In this document: positions 11,068-22,119 of the stretch, piece by piece | Numbering within the stretch: position 1 is the stretch's first letter | Layout of the letters: each line of letters begins with the position of its first letter | From: Ryuthela nishihirai | Lineage: Eukaryota; Arthropoda; Arachnida; Araneae; Heptathelidae | DNA: 64,000 bases | Assembly (NCBI GenBank): GCA_038380435.1 | Contig: JAWZYU010000017.1 | Coordinates: forward strand, 24,365,283 to 24,429,282 | Direction of reading: 5' to 3' | The notes under the pieces: model-generated | Told to the model about the DNA's origin: nothing | Seen by the model: the letters and a program-made list of their open reading frames with translations, nothing else | Databases searched by the model: none | Position numbers and translations under genes: made by a program

Positions 11068-11412
11068 TAAAATTCTCTGTCACTGAGCAATAAACTTTTA
11101 AAGTTTATCTTTCAAATTATTTGCATGTTAAAAGTTTTTAAGAGAAAACTCAGAAGCTTTTGGAAGCAATGACAGCGCTCTGTCTTCAGTGAAGTAACTA
11201 TGCATCACTTTCCTGAATTGATACTATCTTTCAGTGATACTATATAGTCACTTCCCTGAAGTGATACTATGTATCACTTCACTGAAGACGGTGCACTGTC
11301 CTTGTTCCAAAACACTTCCGAGTTTTCTCCTAAAAACTTTTAACATGCAAATAATTTGAAGTATAAACTTTAAAATTTTATTACTCAACAAAAGAGAATT
11401 TTAAGTTATTTT
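11068..11412. mobile_element. Foldback MITE with ~130-bp arms
   Basis: The left arm (AAAATTCTCTGTCACTGAGC at the outside, then CATGTTAAAAGTTTTTAAGA) is matched in reverse complement by the right arm (CTTTTAACATGCAAATAATT ... AAAAGAGAATTTT). The centre has short repeats of TGATACTATGTATCACTTC type. A second, smaller member lies at 43320-43525, including the outer ACCTTCTTGCTnAGAAATTAA block. No coding sequence is visible. Confidence 0.7.
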
Positions 11413-11419
11413 TAAATCA

Positions 11420-12265
11420 AACTAAAATTTCATAAACTGACTGATAATTACATTGCTTGCTAATGAGTGTCTTATTGTGTGTTCAATCTTTCATGGCTAC
11501 AGATTAAAAATAAGGATAAGAAATGCCCTTTTTTCTATACCCTGACAAGCTATAACTACTTTAGATCATTTTACACAATTTCAGTCTGTTTTCTTGCAAC
11601 TCTTGAACAGTGCTTGCAAAACATTTTAGTGTTTTCTAATTTTCAGCTTTCAAAGACATATCCCCCTCCCCCTTGACTATGCATTTTCACTCTGTGTATC
11701 AGTTTTGCTCATTTCGTCCTCAATGAAACTAGTGCTTGTGGACAAATGTAGGTTAGAATGTTAAGCATTGGAATCTGGTGCGACAGCAGTGGGACTGTTA
11801 CATTTTCTTTATCAACTCATATCTATTTATATATTGCATTAGCATGCACACTAATCAGTTAAAACAGATTTTATTATAAGATAATCAACCAAATGAAGAG
11901 TTATTTGAAAGGGAAATTCTTATTCCTGAAAGTAGAACTACAGATATAGTCTTACTACAACGATAAAAAAACTAGCTTAAAAATATTATAATTTTACAGG
12001 CTTGGCTTGCATAACATTGAAATGGTTTCTCTTATAGCAGTTTCAAATGCTATAATAACCAAAGATGCCAAAGTGAAGGAACCCTATTATTTTGAAAACT
12101 CTATGTTCTAACACTTTTTGTAATTTATATTTTTAATGTTGGTAATTTCATTAGCATATACATCAAGTTTAAATATGGTGAAAAGAAACCTATCATATCT
12201 ATATTCCCTAGTTTTACAGAATTATTGCATACGATTTATACAAAATCTTAAAGGAGATTATAACT
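11420..12265. other. Unassigned AT-rich sequence
   Basis: No exon, repeat terminus or RNA gene is supported in this gap. Confidence 0.3.
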
Positions 12266-12269
12266 ATTG

Positions 12270-12460
12270 CCATCCTGGTGGCTTTGTGGTTTGCGTGCTT
12301 GGTTATTGATCAAAAGGACTAGGGTTTGAGCTTTCCACGTTAAAATATTGCTGTTTGTGTTGCATTTCAGCCGAGGTCCCACCTTCTTCACAGATTTTTA
12401 TAGTGTATTAACCTGACAGGTTACTCTCAGACTAGTGTGGCAGCTAGAGAGGATTTTTTT
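12270..12460 (+). mobile_element. SINE1, old diverged copy
   Basis: The SINE1 order is recognisable: GCCATCCTGGTGGC head, TAGGGTTTGAGC (degenerate B box), GCCGAGGTCCCACC, and CCTGACAGGTTACTCTCAGA ending GTGGCAGC. Heavy substitution makes it much older than the copies at 10861 and 61862. Confidence 0.7.
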
Positions 12461-12985
12461 TTTATAATTCTACAATTCCTCCTTTGGTAGCTACTAAAAA
12501 AATAGACATCATATTACGTTTGAAATTTTCCATACACATGGAATTAGCCACAAAAAATGTCTTTTGAAATTATTTAGAAATGCTAAATAAAAACCTAAAC
12601 ACATTCGTGTTAAAAATAGCACTGGTAATTCCACATTTACAAAATAATTGCAACAGTGTAACTTTTGAAACGCCTTCTTTCAGTGATTAATAACAAATTG
12701 CTATGCAAGCAAAACATTATAGTTTACTACTGATTATTTTCGAGCCGACTATTGGGAACATATGCAAATAAATACAATTTTGTGATCACTTGAACTCACT
12801 TTGGGAAGACTACTCAACTACACTTCGATTTCAAAACATTAGAGTTAAAACAGCATAAATAAGATTCTTTACATAATATATTATTATTCCGTATTTTTTT
12901 ATTTATTAGCATATATTTCAGGAAATGTGACACCGTTGAAATTTTTAATATTCAATAAACATATCACATATCTCACAAAACACCT
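12461..12985. other. Unassigned AT-rich sequence
   Basis: No feature is supported before the left edge of the composite inverted array. Confidence 0.3.
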
Positions 12986-13040
12986 CTTTCCTGTCAAATG
13001 AAGAAACAGTTGATGCCATTCAGTCATTCCACAAAAGTAT

Positions 13041-13135
13041 TTCGGTTTTACTAGAGGTCCGAAGCTGGCCACATCTCGGTGATTCACTGCTATTGGTTGA
13101 TTGGTCACATGGTTTATGGACGCCATGTTTTGTCG
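13041..13135 (+). repeat. Left outer arm of the 13-19.5 kb inverted array
   Basis: This carries ACTAGAGGTCCG, GGCCACATCTC and the exact 18-mer GACGCCATGTTTTGTCGT. The same blocks occur in reverse complement at 19440-19520. A promoter or 5'-UTR origin for this piece is possible, because a THAP-like start codon follows 120 bp downstream. Confidence 0.6.
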
Positions 13136-13252
13136 TACCGTATGACGAAAGCCTATGAGTTAGTGTATTTACCAAGTTAAAACTTCTCAGTTATTATAGT
13201 TTTATACATTTCTACCACTTTATTTGTCTATAAAAGCTGTCATATTTTACGA

Positions 13253-13366
13253 ATGCCTCACTGCGCTGCATTTGGGTGTAAAAATTTCACTTAAAAAAAT
13301 TAACTAATGAATTTTTTTCCGAGAAACTCCATCAGAAGACGGCAATCGGCTGCAAAAGTGAAATGA
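13253..13366 (+). pseudogene. THAP zinc-finger domain fragment
   Basis: ATG at 13253 begins MPHCAAFGCKNFT, which fits the start of a THAP DNA-binding domain: a Cys-x4-Cys pair directly after the initiator Met. After a stop and frame change, 13310-13363 reads FFPRNSIRRRQSAAKVK, matching the usual Phe-Pro...Arg-Arg...Trp-x3-Lys region of THAP domains with the Trp replaced. The distal Cys-x2-His pair is not seen. THAP domains occur in P-element-type transposases and in host regulators; which one is the source here cannot be told. It is a broken remnant at the left edge of the R-unit array. Confidence 0.5.
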
Positions 13367-13409
13367 GCTAACTGAAAACTAACAAATAATTTTTTTTAAG
13401 GTTCGTTTG

Positions 13410-13800
13410 AAAAACGAGCTAATGCTCTCACTTTGTCGTCTGCCGATGTCAATATTTATTCGTCTGTCTGTCCGTTAACTGTTGTCTGTCCATCTGTCTT
13501 TCCACCTGTCTGTCCGTCTGTAGACAATCATTTTTTTTTTACTTTTATAGCTAAATGAAAAATTCTTTTTGGGTTGGATAGGTGTCGAACAAATATTGCG
13601 ATTCGCAATTTTGAAAATTTTCAATAGCCTTAATAGCGCACTCTAGCGATGAGAAAAGGTGGAAAATACTAAAATTTCAAACGAATATTACTGCAATTTA
13701 CACTGGAAATATGAAATTTTGGTAGTAGAGTGTTATGGTCAGAAGGTTTACAATGGCAACAAGGCTTTGCCGTCTTAGCCAAAAGGGGGTGCGAAAATAA
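13410..13800 (+). repeat. R unit, plus orientation, with terminal TGTC-rich track
   Basis: The unit opens with GAGCTAATGCTCTCACTTTG and a (TGTCTGTCC)n-like track at 13440-13515. The body follows: ATTCTTTTTGGGTTGGATAG, TAGCGCACTCTAGCG and GGTTTACAATGGCAACAAGG. The same body, inverted, forms the units at 15530-15789 and 18688-19260. No coding frame is seen. It is probably a non-autonomous mobile element or satellite-like dispersed repeat. Confidence 0.6.
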
Positions 13801-13934
13801 AACTTTTTTTTAAGAGATAAAACAATATATACTTTTTTTTGTTTTATGGGCACTAACAAAATATTAACGATTTAAACAATATTTGATAATCTAAGCGTTA
13901 CCTGTAGACATATGTCTATAAATCAAATGTTTTT

Positions 13935-14025
13935 GTGGAAAATATTTCACCGACATATGGGATTCGAACCCGCATCTCTCCAGAAACATGCCAGAGTCTA
14001 ATACCATCTGCCTTTTTTCCACTAA
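13935..14025 (-). repeat. tRNA-like segment linked to an R unit
   Basis: Read on the minus strand it contains GGGTTCGAATCCC, a perfect B-box core, preceded by CATGTTTCTGGAGAGATGCG. A matching but inverted segment lies at 14715-14805. It is unlikely to be a functional tRNA because no acceptor stem closes. Confidence 0.5.
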
Positions 14026-14183
14026 TAATGACTATCACTCTTCTCGTGAATTTTGGGCTGCTCCTTATGGTGCCATCTATGATCTTGGGTGGCAAATATT
14101 TCTTTTTTAGTGCTCTGAGTAAGATTGAAATAAATAATGAAGTCGCATCACGCTATTTAGCATTATTAATGATTTAAACGATA

Positions 14184-14650
14184 CAGTCGAACCTCGACTT
14201 TCGCAGATTTGATTATTAGCGAGTTTGCCATCAATAATTAAATGGAAATTTTTTTTTTTTTAGTTTTGCGGCCTACTGCGTAAAATTGCAGACGACGCGT
14301 AGAATAGAAAATGTAAAGAAAATTTAAAAAAAAGTTTTGTCATAAATGCATAAAATATATTATTTAGAATATATTTTACGGATATTATTTATAAATTATT
14401 GCTATCTAAATACTGTACATGTATTGCCTCTCTCTCTGTGCATGTGTTAGCTTACATTGTTGATACTGTAGTTTTAAATTTATAAAACATACTGTTGCAG
14501 TACAATGCATTGTTTTACTTTTTTTGTGAGTGTTAAATATGGTAAACAGTATTAACAGCTAAGGTTTGGGGGGCTTAGAGATATTCGCGGTTTTTCCACA
14601 TTCGCTGCGGTCCTTCACTCCTAACCCCCGCGAATGTGAAGGGCCGACTG
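14184..14650. mobile_element. Tigger/pogo-like MITE (467 bp, TA target)
   Basis: Termini are CAGTCGAACCTCGACTTTCG on the left and CAGTCGGCCCTTCACATTCG read inward from the right. TA lies on both sides (14182-14183 and 14651-14652). The flanks rejoin as GATTTAAACGA/TATTTGATAATCT, which matches the uninterrupted sequence at 13868-13895, so the target was an R-unit repeat. No transposase is encoded. Confidence 0.75.
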
Positions 14651-15180
14651 TATTTGATAATCTCAGCATTACCTGTAAACGTTTAAACGTCTAAAATTAA
14701 ATGAATGTTTTTGTGGAAAAAGTCGGAGTTAGTTCAACAGATTAGAATACTCTGACATGTTTCTGGAGAAATTCGGGTTCGAATCCCTTTGGTCAGCGAA
14801 ATTTTTTTTCACAAAAATATTAATATTTACATTTTTCGAATCCCCCTTCAGTTAGAATTTCCAGTGTTAAAGAGTGCTAAAGGCGGTAAATAAAAACTCG
14901 AGCGGCGGAAGAAAGCTGGAAAATACCAAATCTTTAAATAAATATTGCAAATGATCTATTTTTGTTAGAAACTTAAATTTTTGGTCATAGAGTGTAATGG
15001 TCAAGTGGTTTACACTAATAGTAATGATTTGTCCCGTTGCTAAAATGCAACTTTTCTGCTTTAAGAGATAAATTAAAAATTCTTTTGCATTTTACAGGTA
15101 CTAATAAAATATTAATAGTTTATTTTCTTAATTACACAGTAAGTTCAAATTTCCACTGTCAGAGGGTACTGAAAGTGTAA
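14651..15180 (+). repeat. R unit with inverted tRNA-like head
   Basis: This contains TATTTGATAATCTCAGCATT, the tRNA-like head at 14715-14805 (CATGTTTCTGGAGAAATTCG then GGGTTCGAATCCC on the plus strand), and body blocks GGTCAAGTGGTTTACAC and TTTTAAGAGATAAA-like sequence. The arrangement mirrors 13410-14025. Confidence 0.5.
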
Positions 15181-15295
15181 AATAACAAGAAGAAGACATA
15201 TCGCCTCTGACGCATACGGGAATATCATTTTCAAAGAGATGAAGTTCTTCCTTTGTCTACTTTTTCACTCCTTAAAAGTTTATATTTATAGATGT

Positions 15296-15412
15296 TCATG
15301 TTGTTCTTATGCTGAGGTCCCACCATCCTCATGGACCTTCTACTATGGCGTATAAATTGACAAGCTCATGTCAGACCTCTGTACAAGCAGCTGCTTGAGG
15401 GGTTATTTATTT
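15296..15412 (+). mobile_element. SINE1 3' fragment
   Basis: The fragment starts in the body (GCTGAGGTCCCACCATCC) and runs to GCAGCTGCTTGAGGGGTTAT. The tRNA head is absent, so it is a 5'-truncated copy. Confidence 0.75.
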
Positions 15413-15529
15413 TTAATGTATAATGGGGGAAATGCACATAATAGTGTTTTATTAGTAATTATAAAACATAAAATGTATTTGTCTTTTAGTTCTTAAATTT
15501 AAAAAGTTGCTTTTCTCTTGTTTCTCTGA

Positions 15530-15789
15530 AAATACTGGGCAGATCATTGCTGTCAGTGGAATTTCTACCATAACAGAACTCTACACGCCGAAATTTCTAC
15601 CATAAACAGATCACTTGAAACATTCGTTAAAAGTTTTGCAATTTCGATATTTAGTGACCTCTAATGATATAAATTAAAACTACCTTTGAAAATGCGAATT
15701 ACATTTCATTAAAAACCAACTAAAAAAGATTCTTCCAATTTTCTGTTAAGACAAAACAGTTCCTTTTCTTACCTACCTTGGGCTTAGGG
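15530..15789 (-). repeat. R unit, minus orientation, left part split by hAT1
   Basis: This contains ATCATTGCTGTCAGTGG, a match to the CATTGTTGTCAATGG block of the next unit. Its right end CTTACCTACCTTGGGCTTAG runs straight into the hAT insertion. Joined to 18688, it restores a sequence matching 18955-19005. Confidence 0.55.
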
Positions 15790-18679
15790 TTTGGTGACCC
15801 CAGATTTTAACATTGGTAAAGCGGGACACCATTGACCGGGGGTTGATTAAAAATTTGGTCTATATGGAGCAACAAAAATTTTCATAGAACGCAAAAATAG
15901 TATTGTAATATATTTTTTTAATTTCAACATAAGTGCAATTTACAAATATAATACATTAAAAAAAATTATGTATAGTATTATTTTATTCTTTGGCATATTT
16001 CTCATTTGAGTGAATTTTTTTAATAGATTGCTGTCGTTGTTTAAAAGGTCATGAAATTTTTCACAAGAATTTGTTAAAATTATATTTCACACATAAAATG
16101 GCTTTCAAAGTCTCAACACTTAATTGTGATTTTTCTGATGTCCACACTTTATTTACCGTAGAAAAAACGCGTTCAGTCGCAGCATTAGTTCCTGGTAAGG
16201 ACAGCGCGTATTCCACAATTTTTAGTGCATTATTGTATGGAACATGGTTTGTTTCAAAATGATGAAATATTTCTACATATTTGTTCTCTATTGTGATTTT
16301 TGCTGATGCCCAAGATTTAACCTTTTCCTTATCAATATATTTCTTTAATAATGATACCTCATTAAAAAGATCATTTTCGGAAATATTACTGTATGGGAAA
16401 TTATGAGTAATATGATCGAATGATTTTTGCACATCATTCCAATTAAGTTCTTGTTTTAATGTAACCCAATGAAAATGTTCAATATCATTGTAATGTACAG
16501 TCCACTCTTCTAAATAATCTATGCAGTTACTATAGAACTTTTTAACGTGATTCATGATATCTGCACGATTTATTGCACCTTGTTCTTCTAGCTGGCTTAT
16601 ACTATTACGGATAGTTAACGGAAGAAAATTATTTTCTAACCGCTCTTGACACTGAAATTTTAAATTATTAACTTCATTTGCTACTTCGATTACCGAAATT
16701 TTGTCACCTTCAATAAGTTTTATAGCATTTTGAAAAAGAGCTGCTTGATTGTGTACAAACTCTAGCCAAATTTTTGAAGATTCTTTTTCAAAAAACTCTT
16801 CTAAAATTCTAGGACATTTATCCTGTGATAGAAAGTAGGATTTCAAAGAATCGTATATTTTCAAAATTCTTTCGACAGCGCGTTTTACTGTATCCAAGTA
16901 TTTTCTGATATTCGACTTCTGCAGTTTCACAAAATTCTTTTAGCATTTCAACGCGCACAGTGTATATATAGAAATAAGAATATATTTTAATAACAATATG
17001 TTCCACATCTACGGCAACAAGTCAGCAGCTGTTTGAATGGCGCTATGTATTATGTGCGCTGCACAACCAACACCAATAATGTTTTGATTAGGTTTTTGTT
17101 TAATTTATAAAAAATATTATTTGCACCTCTTCTCGCTTTTCCTCCAAAATTTGCGTTCGTGTTGTCTGCACAATATGCAATCATTTTATATTTTAAATTG
17201 TTTTTTTCCAAAATATTAATAATGGAATTGAAAATTATTTCAGAAGTTTTGCCGGGCAAAGAAACGAAATCTAAAATTCTAATTTTTATTCCAGTGTCCG
17301 AATCAAAAATTCTAATAATGGTTGGAAATAACTTTATATCCTTATGATTAGATGCGTCAGAATATATGGATATAAAATTAATTTTTTTCTAGATTTTTGT
17401 TTAATTCTGAAAATGCATATGGGGAAGCACATTACACACAATTGCCTCGGATTTTGTTCTAGCACAGGCAAATTTTTTGTTGAATAACTTTTTGACAACT
17501 TGTGATGTACAGTCCATAGATCTGAAGGAATGATTGTGATTAATAGCATGAAAAGACATAAGTCCTTCTGCTAATGCTAATTTCTTTTCTTCGTCTCCAT
17601 AAGTTGTTTTCCGAAAAAAATCCTGTATTTTGGAGGAAGATGCAGCAGTATTTAAATATCTTTTATGTTTCTGTGTCTCCAAGTGCTTTGAAATATCATT
17701 CTTCCCGCCGTGCAAAATAGAAAATTCACCATTACATTTCTCACATTTTACCATGTAATCGCTTTTGGTTTTTTTAATAAAAGGAAATTCACTTCTTAGA
17801 TCATCGTTGAATTTGCATCCTCTTTTCTTACGCATTATGTTAAAAATCTAAAAAAAATTTAAAATTATGTTATAAATTATTATATATATATTGCTTAAAA
17901 ACACAGTAAGTAGGTACATAATTACATGAACACATTTTATTGTTAGTTTATAAATTAAATTAATTTGATTGTTATAAAGTACCTATATTTTAAAAATTAT
18001 TTTAATTTTAATCCTATATTCCTTTCTAAATAATAACAATACTAACTTGTATTATTTTTCCTCTGAATTTGCTGTAACGTAAGTCATAAGTGTCACTTAC
18101 AAGGCCGGAGCTAGACTTTTGCCGCCACTATAAAATATAAATAATACGAGTACTGTCTGCTAAATTCAAGAAAATTTATGTATTTATGAAATAAATAAAT
18201 AAATTACATACCTAAATTATCTGAATAGCTGATTTGTTGACATCACTCGTTTAACTAGCACTAGCACGCAGTACGATGTGTATTGTCTGAGAGACAGACA
18301 GTTACAAAATTTTTTCGTCGTTGCCAATACCAAAAAATGCCATTGTTCATTAAGTCCAAACAATGGTGGTCGAATTCTAACAACTGATCAACAATGCGAA
18401 CTTTGATAAGCAGTTCTCGATAATCAGTTCTCAACAATTATTTGTTATTATTAAAGTTTAACATTATAAAATTAACAAAAATAATATAAAACTCATAACC
18501 TGGCGAAATAGCCACATGGCCGCCTAAAACCGTATATTCCCTTCCCGTTCTCCCGCCGTTCCCTAGTTTGTCGTGCATTCTTTCCAAAAATCGGGACTTT
18601 TTTAAAACGCCGCGGGACGCGGGACAAATTGTTAAAAATCGGGACTGTCCAGCCAAAAGCGGGACGTCTGGTCACTATA
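15790..18679 (-). mobile_element. hAT transposon 1 (2.9 kb) with 8-bp target duplication
   Basis: Imperfect inverted termini are TTTGGTGACC (left) and TATAGTGACCAGACG (right, read inward), and both ends are rich in GCGGGAC motifs. The exact 8-bp duplication GCTTAGGG lies at 15782-15789 and 18680-18687. An interrupted hAT transposase fills 16061-17835 on the minus strand. The insertion target is an R-unit repeat. Confidence 0.85.
16061..17835 (-). pseudogene. hAT transposase with BED finger, frameshifted
   Basis: The N-terminus (17835 down to about 17401) has a BED-type zinc finger: CEKCNGEF, then a HLETQKH His pair. A DDE-core piece near 17160 reads YCADNTNANFGG. A long 289-codon C-terminal frame (16930-16061) ends in the hAT dimerisation region NAATERVFSTVNKVWTSEKS. 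Order matches hAT transposases. At least two or three frameshifts, at about 17340-17400, 17050 and 16900, separate the parts. The long intact C-terminal part suggests moderate age. It would have bound the terminal repeats and cut them out; it is now inactive. Confidence 0.85.
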
Positions 18680-18687
18680 GCTTAGGG

Positions 18688-19260
18688 TCAACTCATTGTT
18701 GTCAATGGAATTTTCAAGACCTTCACATTCCACTACCAAAAATTTTAAATTTCTAGCATAACTATATCATTTGAAATATCCGCTTTAAATTTTGGAATTT
18801 TTCGATATTTTTCCATTGTTAGAGGGCGCATTTATAGCTTTTGGGAAATTCACAAAATGCAAATTGTAATATTTCGTCAATACCTGTCCAACACAAAAGG
18901 AATTTTTAATTTATCTCTAAAAACATACACTTTTCTGTGAAAACAAAAAAAGGTTGCATTCACCTACCCCCCTGGGTCTAAAGGGTCAAGTGATTGTTGC
19001 CAATGGTAACTTCGTAACCTTCACATTTCAAAACCAAATTTCAAACTTCTAACATAACTACATAGTTTGGAATATTCGTTTGATATTTCGGAATTTTCAA
19101 CTTTCTTCACCGTTAGAGAGCGCAGTTATAACTTTTGGGAGATTCAAAAAATCCAAATCGTAATATATCATTAATACCTATCTAACACAAAAAGAATTTT
19201 TTATTTATCTGTATAAACAAAAAAAAAGTTCGATGTCTATAGAAGGACAGACAACAAAGT
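18688..19260 (-). repeat. Two tandem R units, minus orientation
   Basis: CATTGTTGTCAATGG near 18692 recurs as GATTGTTGCCAATGG near 18991, about 298 bp later. Between them are matching TTAGAGGGCGCATTTATAGC and TTAGAGAGCGCAGTTATAAC blocks. The right end closes with ACAGACAACAAAGTGA, the counterpart of the CTTTGTCGTCTG block at 13430. Confidence 0.6.
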
Positions 19261-19439
19261 GAAATTATATACCTTTTTTTAAAAAAAATAAAGCCCTAAA
19301 ATTCACTTTTCCTATTTTAGCCGTTTTCTAAAGAGCTTACAATAATGAACACTGAAATCTGTATCAAATATTACCCTACCCTTTTCCGGAATCCATAAGT
19401 ATCGTGCAATACCATTCAGCTATTGCACGATAAACAATC

Positions 19440-19520
19440 CGAACGACGACAAAACATGGCGTCTAATTTTGAGATGGCCAACCTCTACCTATATAGGGCC
19501 TCTAGGTTTTATTAGAGGGA
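19440..19520 (-). repeat. Right outer arm of the inverted array
   Basis: This is the reverse complement of the left arm at 13041-13135. It includes ACGACAAAACATGGCGTC (18 bases exact to the left arm) and a GGCCTCTAGG block. It closes the composite structure. Confidence 0.6.
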
Positions 19521-19559
19521 CCTATAGGTTTTTATAACAGCTTTTACTATTATATGGTC

Positions 19560-20520
19560 AGGTTAATTTTTTTTTATTTTTCAGTAAAACAAGTAAACTT
19601 TCTTCTCTAAGTGACTAATATATATTTACAGGTCATGTTACATACCATATTAAAGAGCATTTAATTCTGAATAACAAAAATTCGGAAAATGGTTAACTAG
19701 CTTTGAACATTTAAAGGGGTAAAAGAATTAATACTATGTTTCAGATGTCATTTGTCGTAGGAATGAAAATTGGAAACCTTGAATGCTATTCTGTGCCACA
19801 CCTGGAGCCACACAGAGGATACATTGCAAAACATCAGATGAGGAAGGTCTTTATATTTTAGAATGAAATTCTACACATCGGTTTATTATTGTAAATACAC
19901 TTGATTAGCAAGGCTGAACTTTATCCTTCTGTGGCCCTAAGCTACACCAAGTTTAAGAGACCCCAAAAACTACAAAGTCGAAATATATATTTATTACTCT
20001 AACTGAAGAGAACGTTGCGAAATGATTAAATTGATAATTTTGTATGATTTAAAATGACTGATTATCAGTTAGGAATTTGTAAATTACATAATACAATTTT
20101 CTAACTCATAATAGTAAAACTTAAAATGATTTTTTTTCTTTTGTGAGGCCTTAAACTTTAGCTAATGCGTAAGTCCAGCTTTGCTGAACGTAGAAGTTCA
20201 TCGGGAATGTAACCAGAGGAGCGGTATGGGGGTCCACCCACCTTGGAGAGCCCATGAGCCCCTTGTAGGAAACTCTTTTTAAGCTCTATGAATTTTTAAA
20301 ATTTTTATCTTTAGAAAAGGTTTGATTTCCATTTAGTATTACGATGCAAAATTTACAACGGCTTACATTTTATTATGGGCTTATCCAGTTCTTATTTCTA
20401 TAAGCATTCTTTGTTCACCCACCGCTTTAAATACTCTTTTGAATTCGGTTCGTTACTGGGCCATAGAACATGAGTTTCGAAGACTCACCAGGTACGTTCC
20501 TAGAAAGCAATTATTATGTA
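19560..20520. other. Unassigned sequence
   Basis: AT-rich DNA with a few GC-richer patches, for example GGGGGTCCACCCACCTTGG near 20230. No domain, splice-flanked exon or repeat terminus could be supported. Confidence 0.3.
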
Positions 20521-20529
20521 TAATAACGG

Positions 20530-20640
20530 CCTGTGAATCGTAGCTAGGTATACATTAGAAGAATAGTTATGTATCAATCCTCAGTAATGATGGACAGAAC
20601 CAGCCAGGCCTAACACCTAATGTCCAACCGTAGCCTCCGT
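20530..20640 (+). mobile_element. LINE 5'-leader fragment
   Basis: It matches the LINE leader at 514-625 (GTAGCTAGG, ATGATGGACAGAACCAGCCA and CACCTAATGTCC) with many substitutions. It stops within the leader. It is useful because it fixes the left border of the LINE. Confidence 0.7.
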
Positions 20641-20902
20641 AACTAGATGCCTACTGATTTGCCAGCGTCAGGTTTCTGCCACAAGAGGGCAGTAGCTACG
20701 GGTGACAGCATTATACGCTATTGTATTGTGATACACTGTATAAAGTAAATCAGAAGCAGTTATTATATTCAATAGGACTACATATTTTGAGTTTCTTAGA
20801 AACAATTGTAGTAAACTTAAGAAATATACAATTTGGTAGTTGGTTTTCAAAATATATATTGTCTGCGTATATAGATCTTGATCCCAAATAGAAATAACAA
20901 AT

Positions 20903-20998
20903 TCTGCCATCCTCAGACACTTTCTACTTTGGCACGTAAACTGACAGGATCCTGTCAGACCTCTGTGGCAAGCAGCTGCTTGAGGGGTATTTATTTAT
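20903..20998 (+). mobile_element. SINE1 3' fragment
   Basis: It runs from CTGCCATCCTCAGACAC to GCTGCTTGAGGGGTATTTAT. The head is missing. The 3' end is identical to other copies over the last ~40 bases. Confidence 0.75.
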
Positions 20999-21105
20999 TA
21001 TTTTTATTTATAAAAATGGGATTAAAAACAAACTGCTTTTAGTAGTTCATTAGGACAAAGTAAACTTTTACGCTGTAAAAAAATATTGTAAACTTTTTTA
21101 AATTC

Positions 21106-21880
21106 AGCTGAGGCAAGAATCAACCAGCCCCCCCCCACAATGACATAACTTAATTTCATGCTATCAAAAAGCCCAAATATTGTAAGCGTATTACATCAGC
21201 TGAGGCAGAAGGAAATCCAAGTGCCCTCCCCCCCCCCTACACATACACAAACAAATAATGACATGATTGAAATTTCTTGCTATGAACAAACAAATATTGT
21301 GATCTTTTATTTCAGCTGAGGCAGAAGGATATCCAAGTGACACACACACACACTATATCGAAATTTCATGCTATATGTATATAAAAAAATTTACTTTCTC
21401 TCATTTCATCTGAGGCAGAAGGAAATCCAACCCACACACACGAATGACATGATTGAAATTTCATGCTATGAAAAAACAAATATTGTGAACGTTTATTGAA
21501 CATGGGCTTCATTGCATGTTAGTGCTCAAATCACTAGATAGTCATATCTTTATACGATTCATGCCACATTCTGAAGTTACTTTGACTATCTCTAAATTAA
21601 AGCATAATCTGTGGCAATGAAGCATGAAATTTCATGCTATATGTATGTCAAAAAAAACTTTCTTTCATTTCATCTGAGGCAGAAGGATGACATTATTGAA
21701 ATTTCATGCTATTAAAAAACAAATATTGTAAACTTTTATTTCAGCTAAGGCAGAAGGGAATCCAAGTCACACACAAATGACATAATTGAAATTTCATGCT
21801 ATAAAAAAAGAAAAAAAAAAATGAAACTATTTTCATTTCAGCTGAGGCAGTAGGAAATCCATATCACACATACAATAGAA
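21106..21880 (+). repeat. Satellite-like array, ~90-115 bp units
   Basis: Seven or so degenerate units each start with TTTCAGCTGAGGCAGAAGGA or a variant. They continue through a CA- or C-rich microsatellite and ATTGAAATTTCATGCTAT, and end near AAACAAATATTGTGA. A non-repeat block at about 21500-21640 interrupts the array. That block includes the 48-bp inverted-repeat arm at 21501-21548. Confidence 0.7.
21501..21548 (+). repeat. Left arm of a 47/48 inverted repeat
   Basis: It starts CATGGGCTTCATTGCATG and ends ACTAGATAGTCATATC. The reverse complement recurs at 27498-27545 with one difference. The pair brackets two hAT elements. Confidence 0.85.
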
Positions 21881-22119
21881 GAAACACAGTTACTGCAAAA
21901 TATATTTTTGTCACTATTTTGCGCATATTTATATCCAGGGCCGTGCGGTAGATTTTTTCATTATGATGCAAGTCTTCGAAATGCCGCCCCTTAAATGTTT
22001 TTTCTTTAAAATAACCTTCGATTGTGATTTAAAAAAAAAACTGCACAAAATGTACGAATACTCTTTTTAATTTGAAAATATAAACTACTTTAAAAGAATG
22101 ATATCAACTACAACAATCT

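Noticed and set aside
21106..21880. CRISPR-like array
   Set aside because: Units are degenerate, repeats and spacers are not of constant length, and the context is eukaryotic.
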